Part shown: piece by piece, positions 1-4,983 of the stretch
How the letters are laid out: the number at the start of each line of letters is the position of its first letter
Position numbering within the stretch: position 1 is the first letter of the stretch
Origin: Deltaproteobacteria bacterium
GTDB lineage: Bacteria > Desulfobacterota > Binatia > UBA9968
DNA: 5,044 nucleotides
Assembly (NCBI GenBank): GCA_016844625.1
Contig: JAERMN010000289.1
Location: 1 to 5,044 of the forward strand
Reading direction: 5' to 3'
Program-made: the position numbers and the translations under genes
Notes under the pieces: generated by a model
Told to the model about the DNA's origin: nothing
The model's database searches: none
What the model saw: the letters and a program-made list of their open reading frames with translations, nothing else

Positions 1-180
1 GCCGACCGCTGCGCCCACACCCGGCGCACCGACCGTCGCGCCGATAATGCCGCCGAGAGCCGCGCCGCCGAGAGCGCCGATGCCGGCGCCTTTTTCTCGA
101 GTGGTCAAGTTACCGCCGGCACAGCCCACGAGCGTGCCGAAAAGCACAACCATGATGATAGCAGCGAGCGAACGTTTCAT
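1..180 (-). CDS. Glycine-zipper lipoprotein, N-terminal part (cut by window edge)
   Basis: Sixty codons are visible, starting at the ATG complementary to 178-180 and running off the window at position 1. The start is supported by a perfect AGGAGG four bases upstream. Residues 1-20 form a lipoprotein signal peptide: MKRS basic end, hydrophobic core AAIIMVVLFGTL, and lipobox L17-V-G-C20, so Cys20 would be lipidated after signal peptidase II cleavage. From about residue 31 the chain is almost only Gly, Ala, Ile, Leu and Val with GxxxG-type spacing, which is the glycine-zipper pattern seen in small outer-membrane or periplasmic lipoproteins such as the 17 kDa antigen, YMGG and SlyB-like families. 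These are usually 80-160 residues, so a substantial part is probably missing. Outer-membrane anchoring is inferred from the family; no specific role can be assigned. It is transcribed divergently from mrp. Confidence 0.85.
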   Translation of the reverse strand, partial: MKRSLAAIIMVVLFGTLVGCAGGNLTTREKGAGIGALGGAALGGIIGATVGAPGVGAAVG

Positions 181-184
181 CGTA

Positions 185-190
185 CCTCCT
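185..190 (-). promoter_or_regulatory. Shine-Dalgarno of the glycine-zipper lipoprotein
   Basis: The plus strand reads CCTCCT, i.e. AGGAGG on the minus strand, four bases before the ATG at 180-178. It is a full match to the anti-SD and fixes the lipoprotein start. The spacing is slightly short but workable. Confidence 0.8.
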
Positions 191-229
191 GATATGTGAT
201 GGCGGTTAGGAATACTTGTAGTTATGTGA

Positions 230-258
230 ATATTAGCAAAAGTACCGCTCGCCGGCAA
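230..258 (-). promoter_or_regulatory. Candidate sigma-70-type promoter for the lipoprotein gene
   Basis: On the minus strand there is TTGCCG (complement of 253-258) as a -35 candidate, exactly 17 bases, then TAATAT (complement of 230-235) as a -10 candidate. Each hexamer matches 4 of 6 consensus positions. Transcription would begin near 223 and leave a leader of about 40 bases ending in the strong Shine-Dalgarno. An inverted repeat, GTACC (242-246) and GGTAC (259-263), overlaps the spacer and -35 and could be a regulator site, but it is short. Moderate to low confidence, based on spacing and position alone. Confidence 0.4.
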
Positions 259-348
259 GGTACGATTAACGATTTGCCTGCGATGAGGCGCACGTTGTCG
301 TCACGATTAGACGACGCGTGAGATTGGATGTTAGCGCAACCGGCATTC

Positions 349-378
349 TTGACATCATGGACCTTATAAGTCTATAGT
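349..378 (+). promoter_or_regulatory. Sigma-70-type promoter of the mrp-sufT operon
   Basis: A perfect -35 box TTGACA lies at 349-354 and a -10 box TATAGT (5 of 6 matches to TATAAT) at 373-378, separated by 18 bases. Transcription would start near 385, giving a leader of about 17 bases that carries the Shine-Dalgarno of mrp. The near-consensus boxes suggest a strong housekeeping promoter. An imperfect operator-like inverted repeat (GTCGTC 297-302 with GACGAC 310-315) lies about 35 bases upstream of the -35; no function can be assigned to it. Confidence 0.7.
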
Positions 379-390
379 TTTTTTGCGTCG

Positions 391-396
391 AAAGGA
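391..396 (+). promoter_or_regulatory. Shine-Dalgarno that selects the GTG start of mrp
   Basis: AAAGGA lies five bases before the GTG at 402. It supports the GTG as the real start: the next in-frame Met is residue 30, and starting there would remove the first helix and the conserved DPE motif of the MIP18 domain. Confidence 0.7.
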
Positions 397-401
397 CAAA
401 A

Positions 402-1499
402 GTGGAATCGATCACTCAGGAAAATATTCTCGCGGCTCTCAGCAAGGTTCAGGACCCCGAACTGCACCGCGACATCGTCAGTCTAGGAATGGTCAAGAAT
501 CTCGGCGTGAACAACGGCAGAGTCAGTTTTACCGTGGAGCTCACGACGCCGGCTTGTCCGTTGCGCGAAACAATTGAAACCGATTGTAAGAAAGCTTTGG
601 CGGCGCTGCCCGGTATTAGCGCATTGGAAATAAGCTTTGGCGCGCAGGTGCGCGGCAGTAAGGCGGGCGCCGGCCAGACCGATTTGTTGCCGACGGTAAA
701 AAATGTCGTGTTGGTGGCGGCGGGTAAGGGCGGCGTGGGCAAATCGACGGTCGCCGCTAATCTGGCCGTAGCGTTGAAAATGCACGGCGCCAAGACCGGA
801 CTGCTCGATGCCGATATCTACGGTCCGTCGGTGCCGATTATCATGGGCGTGAAAGGCGAACCGACGAAAATTGACGTCGACGGCGGACAGAAGATCGCGC
901 CAACGATGGCTCATGGTATTCCCGTGATGTCGATCGGCTTTTTTCTCGATCCCGACCAGGCGGTTATCTGGCGCGGGCCGATGTTGGGCAAGGCGCTGCA
1001 TCAATTGATGGCCGATGTGCACTGGGGCGAATTGGATTATCTCGTCGTCGATATGCCGCCGGGCACCGGCGACGTGCAGATTACTTTCTCGCAGCAGCTT
1101 AAAGTGAGCGGCGCCTTGTTAGTGGCGACGCCGCAACTTGTTGCCCTCGCCGATGTGGTGCGGGCGAAAAGCATGTTCGACAAAGTGATGATTCCGATCG
1201 TCGGCCTGGTCGAAAACATGAGCTACTTCGTCTGCGACGGTTGCAATAAAGAGCATGATATCTTTGCCCGCGGTGGGGCGAAGCAAGCCGCGGAGCGGTT
1301 TCAGATTCCTTTTCTCGGCGAGATTCCAATCACGCTGGCGCTACGCAAAGGCGGCGATGAAGGCGTGCCGATCTTGGTGCAATATCCCGATTCTCCGGTG
1401 AGCAAAAGCTTTCTCGATATCGCGGCGAAGTTGGCGGGGCAGCTTTCGATCGCGTCGGAACGAGCTAAGAAAGGCGGCCCGACAATCATCACGACCTAG
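402..1499 (+). CDS. mrp: Mrp/ApbC/NBP35-family Fe-S cluster carrier ATPase with N-terminal MIP18 domain
   Basis: This cytosolic P-loop ATPase binds an Fe-S cluster, usually in a dimer, and passes it to apoproteins. At 365 residues it is full length for the bacterial form. Residues about 4-80 are the MIP18 (DUF59) domain, with DPELHRDIVSLGMV at 18-31 and TTPACP at 48-53, including the conserved Cys52. The ATPase domain follows from about 100: deviant Walker A GKGGVGKST at 108-116, including the signature lysine of the MinD/Mrp class, LLDADIYGPS at 134-143, and Walker B/switch II DYLVVDMPPGTGD at 212-224. The cluster-ligand CxxC is Cys278-Asp-Gly-Cys281, in the typical ENMSYFVCDGC context. It starts with GTG. 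The next gene follows after 53 bases on the same strand and also has a MIP18 domain, supporting a shared Fe-S task. MinD, ParA and NifH are excluded by the CxxC and the MIP18 fusion. No damage is visible. Confidence 0.96.
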   Translation: MESITQENILAALSKVQDPELHRDIVSLGMVKNLGVNNGRVSFTVELTTPACPLRETIETDCKKALAALPGISALEISFGAQVRGSKAGAGQTDLLPTVKNVVLVAAGKGGVGKSTVAANLAVALKMHGAKTGLLDADIYGPSVPIIMGVKGEPTKIDVDGGQKIAPTMAHGIPVMSIGFFLDPDQAVIWRGPMLGKALHQLMADVHWGELDYLVVDMPPGTGDVQITFSQQLKVSGALLVATPQLVALADVVRAKSMFDKVMIPIVGLVENMSYFVCDGCNKEHDIFARGGAKQAAERFQIPFLGEIPITLALRKGGDEGVPILVQYPDSPVSKSFLDIAAKLAGQLSIASERAKKGGPTIITT

Positions 1500-1552
1500 A
1501 GAGGTCGAGCTCGCGGCTTGGAACGACAGCGGTTATAACAGGAGACGCAAAT

Positions 1553-1852
1553 ATGATCACTAAAGAACAGGTCTACGAAGCGTTGCACGAATGTTACGAC
1601 CCGGAGATTCCGGTCAATATCGTTGATCTCGGATTGGTCTACGGCGTGGAAGTGACCGACGATAAAGTCGCGGTGACCATGACGCTTACCGCGCCGGGTT
1701 GCGGCATGGGGGCGATGATCGCCGCGGACGCCAAGCAGAAGATCATGGCGATCGACGGCGTCGGCGACGCGACGGTCGATCTGGTCTGGGATCCGCCGTG
1801 GAATCCGAGCATGATTGCCGAAGAGGCGAAGCAGCGCCTCGGCATTGTTTAA
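1553..1852 (+). CDS. sufT: Stand-alone MIP18-family Fe-S assembly protein, SufT/YitW type
   Basis: This small single-domain protein (99 residues) is thought from work on bacterial SufT and eukaryotic MIP18/CIAO2 to help mature Fe-S proteins, perhaps by targeting clusters to clients. The MIP18 fold is clear: DPEIPVNIVDLGLVYGV at 16-32, then TLTAPGCGMG at 44-53 with the conserved Cys50, then the C-terminal VWDPPWNPSM at 78-87 and AKQRLGIV at 92-99. The WxPPW stretch and the AKxxLG end separate the SufT/YitW branch from the PaaD branch of phenylacetate oxygenase assembly, and no paa genes are nearby. The ATG is set by AGGAGA at 1540-1545, seven bases upstream. It lies 53 bases after mrp with no terminator between, so cotranscription is likely. 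Cys14 is an extra cysteine whose role is unknown. The family call is firm; the symbol follows the short SufT naming. Confidence 0.88.
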   Translation: MITKEQVYEALHECYDPEIPVNIVDLGLVYGVEVTDDKVAVTMTLTAPGCGMGAMIAADAKQKIMAIDGVGDATVDLVWDPPWNPSMIAEEAKQRLGIV

Positions 1853-1870
1853 CTCGCCCAGACCAATAAA

Positions 1871-1905
1871 CGAAGCCACTTCGCGGCCGGGGTATTGACC
1901 CCGGC
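1871..1905 (+). terminator. Two adjacent hairpins after sufT, possible attenuating or weak terminator
   Basis: Starting 18 bases after the sufT stop are CGAAG (1871-1875) pairing with CTTCG (1879-1883) across a three-base loop, and then GCCGGGG (1886-1892) pairing perfectly with CCCCGGC (1899-1905) across a six-base loop. The second stem is strong, but an A-run (1913-1918), not a T-run, follows it on the plus strand. It therefore does not look like a standard intrinsic terminator; a 3' mRNA-stabilising or Rho-assisted role is equally possible. It marks the probable end of the mrp-sufT transcript, or at least a processing point before the MEMO gene. Confidence 0.4.
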
Positions 1906-1965
1906 GCCTATTAAAAAATCGCACTGGGGATGCTCACCCCCTTTGGAGACTCCATATTAACGGTT

Positions 1966-1985
1966 CCACGCTGAAATCAGCGTGG
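1966..1985. repeat. Perfect 9-bp inverted repeat upstream of the MEMO gene
   Basis: CCACGCTGA (1966-1974) is followed after two A bases by its exact reverse complement, TCAGCGTGG (1977-1985). As RNA it would fold into an eight-pair stem with an AAAU loop; as DNA it is a 20-bp palindromic site of operator size. It sits 36 bases before the ATG of the MEMO gene, in a spacer lacking a clear Shine-Dalgarno or good promoter. It may be a regulator site, a leader hairpin, or a further weak transcription stop; nothing in the sequence decides this. Confidence 0.6.
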
Positions 1986-2021
1986 TCAAGAACAAATCCA
2001 CTTTTGCCTTTGACTTCGACG

Positions 2022-3281
2022 ATGGACGACAAGCCGAGAATTCGCCCGATTGAAGCCTTTCCCGTCCAACAAGACGGCAAAACCCTAATCTATCTCAAAG
2101 ACCCGCTCAATCTCGCCACGCCGATCGGCATCTCGCCCGTCGGTTATTTTTTGCTGGCGCATCTGGACGGCCGTCATTCTTTCATCGATATCCAAGCAGC
2201 CTACAATCAACGCTTCGGCGCTCTGCTGATGAGCGATGAGCTCAAAGGCTTCGTCGAGATGCTCGATCAACACTACTACCTGGAGAGCGAACGGTTCCAA
2301 AAATACCACAAAGCGGTGATGTTGGAGTTTTGTCGGCTGCCAACGCGCGCGCCAGCCCATGTCGGCGGCGGGTATAAGAACGAGCCGGTGGAATTGACGG
2401 CGCAGCTCGATAGTTATTTTCTCGCGCCGAAAGGTCCTGGGCTTCCTGGGGCCGTGAATGGCGCTACGACGCCCAAGGCGCCCAAAGCAATTGTCGCGCC
2501 GCACATCGATTTTCACCGCGGCGGCCCGGCCTACGCCTGGGCCTACAAAGCGCTCGCGGAAAGCGCCGGCGCCGATCTCTACATTATTCTCGGCACGTCG
2601 CATTGCAGCGGGCAGACATCTTACATTTTGACACGCAAGGATTTTGAAACTCCTCTGGGTTTAGTTGAAACCGACGGCGAGTTTGTTAGCCGCTTGCAGG
2701 CTAAGTGCGCCGAGGACTGTTTCACCGATGAGTATCTTCATCGCGGCGAGCATTCGATTGAATTCCAAGTGTTGTTTTTGAAGTATGTTGCCCAGAAGCG
2801 CGCGGCGTTGACCGGCCAGCCGGAAAAGCCGTTTAAAATCGTGCCGATTTTGGTTTCGTCATTCCATGAAATGATGATGAGCCAAACGTTGCCGGAGCAG
2901 ACGGTCGCCGTTGGGACTTTTTTGCACACGCTGCGGGAAATGGCTTACTGCGATTCACGGCAGATTTGTTTTGTCGCCGGTGTCGATCTCGCTCACGTCG
3001 GACGGCAGTTCGGCGACCGGGAACCGGTCACCGATGAGTTTCTCAAATCGGTCGAAGCTGAAGATCGCCAACTCGTCGATCGCCTCGCTGCGCTCGACGC
3101 GCCGGGTTTTTTCAATGAGATCGCGAAGGATCAGGACAAGCGAAAAATTTGCGGCTTCGCACCGCTCTATTCACTGATTCACCTGCTCGACGGCGCGCGC
3201 GGCAATCATCTCCATTACGGTCAGGCATTCACGCTGGATACCGGCTCAGCGGTGACATTTACCAGCATGATCTTCGAATAG
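2022..3281 (+). CDS. Long MEMO-family protein (AmmeMemoRadiSam protein B family) with N-terminal PqqD-like domain
   Basis: Numbered from the ATG at 2022, the protein has 419 residues, against about 270-300 for a plain MEMO domain. Residues about 155-419 are the MEMO domain. APHIDFH (His161), GTSHC (His194), EHSIEFQ (Glu243/His244), GVDLAHVG (Asp322/His325) and KICGFAP (Cys377) align with the active-site motifs of human MEMO1, whose His49, His81 and Cys244 bind metal. The extradiol-dioxygenase-like site therefore looks intact; its reaction is unknown. Residues about 15-95 (ISPVGYFLLAHLDGRHSF, then a segment ending in MLDQHYYLES) resemble the PqqD winged-helix fold. A Gly/Pro/Ala/Lys linker (about 136-155) joins the halves. 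A TTG at 2004 would add six residues; neither start has a Shine-Dalgarno, and ATG was preferred because MDDKPRIRP resembles the usual start of long family members as I remember them. No AMMECR1 or radical-SAM partner is present in this window. It may be read through from mrp-sufT. Confidence 0.88.
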   Translation: MDDKPRIRPIEAFPVQQDGKTLIYLKDPLNLATPIGISPVGYFLLAHLDGRHSFIDIQAAYNQRFGALLMSDELKGFVEMLDQHYYLESERFQKYHKAVMLEFCRLPTRAPAHVGGGYKNEPVELTAQLDSYFLAPKGPGLPGAVNGATTPKAPKAIVAPHIDFHRGGPAYAWAYKALAESAGADLYIILGTSHCSGQTSYILTRKDFETPLGLVETDGEFVSRLQAKCAEDCFTDEYLHRGEHSIEFQVLFLKYVAQKRAALTGQPEKPFKIVPILVSSFHEMMMSQTLPEQTVAVGTFLHTLREMAYCDSRQICFVAGVDLAHVGRQFGDREPVTDEFLKSVEAEDRQLVDRLAALDAPGFFNEIAKDQDKRKICGFAPLYSLIHLLDGARGNHLHYGQAFTLDTGSAVTFTSMIFE

Positions 3282-3284
3282 GAG

Positions 3285-3304
3285 GGTCGGTTTTCTAACC
3301 GGCC
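3285..3304 (+). terminator. Hairpin just after the MEMO gene
   Basis: GGTCGGTT (3285-3292) pairs with AACCGGCC (3297-3304) over a TTCT loop, eight pairs with one G-T wobble. It begins four bases past the MEMO stop codon. There is no following T-run, so intrinsic termination is uncertain. It may instead be the first half of the compound repeat that continues at 3306. Confidence 0.45.
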
Positions 3305-3305
3305 A

Positions 3306-3355
3306 TCGATCGAACGCGGACAAGAATGTCCGCGCTCCCTTACTCTGTCGATCGA
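3306..3355. repeat. REP-like palindrome flanked by TCGATCGA boxes
   Basis: The core is CGCGGACA (3315-3322), loop AGAA, TGTCCGCG (3327-3334): eight perfect pairs with a tetraloop. The self-complementary octamer TCGATCGA flanks it at 3306-3313 and 3348-3355, so the two copies can also pair with each other. I remember this core, with its trailing GCTCCC, as a dispersed intergenic element that yields spurious peptides containing ADKNVRAP (plus strand) or GHSCPR (minus strand) in many environmental bacterial genomes; both reading results are present here. This is recollection, not a search. In the space between two convergent genes it may act as a bidirectional transcription stop. Only one copy lies in this window. 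Confidence 0.6.
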
Positions 3356-3561
3356 GGTGTGCCCCCAAAGAACTAAAACGTCGAACGAAGGCACCGGCGC
3401 GAATGTTTCATTTTGTGCTCGGCACTCGGCATGATGTTTGACCTTTTTTACTGCTGATCTCATAAGCAACTTGCTCCGCTTGCATCTTCAAGGCACAACT
3501 GTTTTGCCTTCGTTCCGGAAGGGTTGCGCCTCGATCGCTGTTTTACAGCGAATAATCCGGC
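3356..3561. other. Remainder of the convergent intergenic region, no gene
   Basis: No convincing coding sequence is present. Two small perfect hairpins are visible: AAGGCA (3490-3495) with TGCCTT (3505-3510), and TCGCTGT (3535-3541) with ACAGCGA (3545-3551) over a TTT loop. The second lies 10 bases beyond the stop of the minus-strand oxidoreductase and is the best candidate for its transcript end, although no T-run follows it in that direction. A six-T run at 3444-3449 has only a four-pair stem (3415-3425) before it and is not a good terminator. Confidence 0.4.
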
Positions 3562-4983
3562 CTAACTTTCATCCTTCAGAGCTTGCAGCGCGGCGAAATG
3601 GCCGCACATGCCGTGCACGCCGCCGCCGGGCGGGGTCGAGGCCGAGCACAGGTAAAGCCCAGGCGCGGCGGTTTTGTATAGGTTCATCGTCGGGCGCAAA
3701 AATAATTGGCCGAGATTGGCCGCGCCGCCGTTGATATCGCCGCCCACCAGATTGGCATTGTGCCGTTCGAGATCTGCCGGCGTCCTGATGCTGCGCGCGA
3801 GCACCCGGTCACGAAACCCCGGTGCAAACCGCTCAATTTGATTTTCGATCCTCTGCACCATGTTCAGGTTAGAACCATGGGGCACATGACAGTAGCCCCA
3901 CAGCGTGTGTCCGCCGGCCGGCGCGCGGGTTTTGTCAAAGAGCGACGGCTGCGCGACCAAAACGAAGGGCCGCTCGCTGGGCGCGCCGCGCGCCGCGGCG
4001 CGCTCCGACGCTCCGACTTCCTCGAGCGTGCCACCGAGATGCACAGTGGCCGCGCGCGCGCAGTCGGCGGCCTTCCAGGGCACGGGCGCCGAGAGCGCCC
4101 AATCGATTTTGAATGCCCCCATGCCGTAGCGATAACGCTGCAAGCGTTTGCGAAATCCGTCCGGCAACTGGTTGCCGGCCATTGCCAAGAGCTGGCGCGG
4201 CGTCACATCGCATAACACCGCGCGCGCTTTCGGCAACTCGCTAAGCGCGGCAATGCGCCGGCCGGTAACAATTTCCACGCCGAGCGAGCGCGCGTAGGAA
4301 ACCAGCGCATCGGCCAGTCTTTGCGCGCCGCCGCGAGCCACCGGCCAGCCGACGGCATGGGCAGCAATTCCCAAGACCAGACCGAACGCCGCTGAGCCGA
4401 GCGCTTCGAGCGGCAACATGGAGTGGGCCGCCAATCCGGCAAACACGGCGCGCGCCCGAACGCTGTTGAAATAACTGCGGGCAAAGCTTGCTGCCGGGCG
4501 AATCCCATGAAGCCCGAAGCGCGCCAGCAATAGCGGGTGACGGGGTAGCTGCGGCGGAGCCAACAGGTCCACAGCCAATCCGTCCCAGTGGGCGCAGAAA
4601 TAATTCATCAGCCGGCGGTAGGCGTCGCCGTCGGCGCCCAGATTGGCCGCGGTCGCATCGATCGAACGCTCGACGACCACCGCCGTGCCATCGTCGAAAG
4701 GATGCGCCAGCGGCGCCGCAGGATGAATCCATTGGAGGCCATGCTGAGCCAGCGGCAGCGTGCGAAAAAACGGCGAGCCGAGGGCAAGCGGATAAACCGC
4801 CGAGCAGGTATCGTGAACGTAACCGGGCAGCGTCAGCTCGGCTGAGCGCGCGCCGCCGCCGGGGGTCGCTTCTGCCTCGTAAACCACCACCGACCGGCCC
4901 GCTTGCGCCAACGTGATCGCCGCCGCCAAGCCGTTGGGTCCCGCGCCAACCACCACCGCATCGTAACGATAAGTTTCGCTCAT
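3562..4983 (-). CDS. FAD-dependent oxidoreductase, phytoene dehydrogenase / PYROXD2-like
   Basis: This 473-residue flavoprotein belongs to the phytoene desaturase/amine oxidase superfamily. The N-terminal dinucleotide-binding fold is clear: YDAVVVGAGPNGLAAAITLAQAG at 7-29 gives GxGxxG at Gly13-Gly15-Gly18, with Glu36 at the end of the second strand for the FAD ribose, then TPGGGARS at 40-47. VARGGAQRLADAL at 215-227 precedes a second Rossmann-type segment, SLGVEIVTGRRI (233-244). The C-terminal FAD signature LYLCSASTPPGGGVHGMCG spans 443-461. Length and these motifs fit the PYROXD2-like branch better than CrtI; no carotenoid genes are adjacent, so a phytoene substrate is not supported and the true one is unknown. 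An in-frame TAA 10-12 bases upstream allows no earlier start, so the ATG is secure although it lacks a Shine-Dalgarno. The gene looks richer in GC than mrp and converges on the MEMO gene. Confidence 0.88.
   Translation of the reverse strand: MSETYRYDAVVVGAGPNGLAAAITLAQAGRSVVVYEAEATPGGGARSAELTLPGYVHDTCSAVYPLALGSPFFRTLPLAQHGLQWIHPAAPLAHPFDDGTAVVVERSIDATAANLGADGDAYRRLMNYFCAHWDGLAVDLLAPPQLPRHPLLLARFGLHGIRPAASFARSYFNSVRARAVFAGLAAHSMLPLEALGSAAFGLVLGIAAHAVGWPVARGGAQRLADALVSYARSLGVEIVTGRRIAALSELPKARAVLCDVTPRQLLAMAGNQLPDGFRKRLQRYRYGMGAFKIDWALSAPVPWKAADCARAATVHLGGTLEEVGASERAAARGAPSERPFVLVAQPSLFDKTRAPAGGHTLWGYCHVPHGSNLNMVQRIENQIERFAPGFRDRVLARSIRTPADLERHNANLVGGDINGGAANLGQLFLRPTMNLYKTAAPGLYLCSASTPPGGGVHGMCGHFAALQALKDES

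Noticed and set aside
383..577. 64-codon plus-strand frame overlapping the start of mrp
   Set aside because: It is a shifted frame of mrp with no ribosome site suited to it; the GTG at 402 has both a Shine-Dalgarno and conserved protein motifs.
483..1022. 179-codon open frame on the minus strand inside mrp
   Set aside because: It lies wholly opposite the well-conserved Mrp coding sequence; its translation is rich in Arg and His and matches no family I know. It is a shadow frame.
1496..1924. 142-codon minus-strand frame covering sufT
   Set aside because: Covers the full recognised SufT-like gene on the opposite strand; Arg/His-rich translation without domain signs.
2085..2603. 172-codon open frame on the minus strand inside the MEMO gene
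   Set aside because: Antisense shadow of a recognised gene, with biased composition and no motif.
3444..3449. Six-T run as an intrinsic terminator
   Set aside because: Only a four-pair stem (3415-3425) lies before it, and it is separated from the T-run by 18 bases.
3221..3469. 82-codon minus-strand frame across the hairpin repeat
   Set aside because: Its peptide contains GHSCPR, produced by reading through the repeat; it also overlaps the MEMO 3' end. Treated as a spurious product of the repeat.
3438..3734. 98-codon plus-strand frame starting in the convergent intergenic region
   Set aside because: No Shine-Dalgarno, overlaps the oxidoreductase 3' end by about 170 bases, and the translation turns into an Arg-rich shadow.
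3706..4215. 169-codon plus-strand frame opposite the oxidoreductase
   Set aside because: High GC removes stop codons in several frames here; only the minus-strand 3562-4983 frame carries FAD motifs at both ends.
4241..4732. 163-codon second minus-strand frame inside the oxidoreductase
   Set aside because: Same strand but shifted frame within an intact, motif-bearing gene; Arg-rich and featureless. No frameshift in the main gene requires it.
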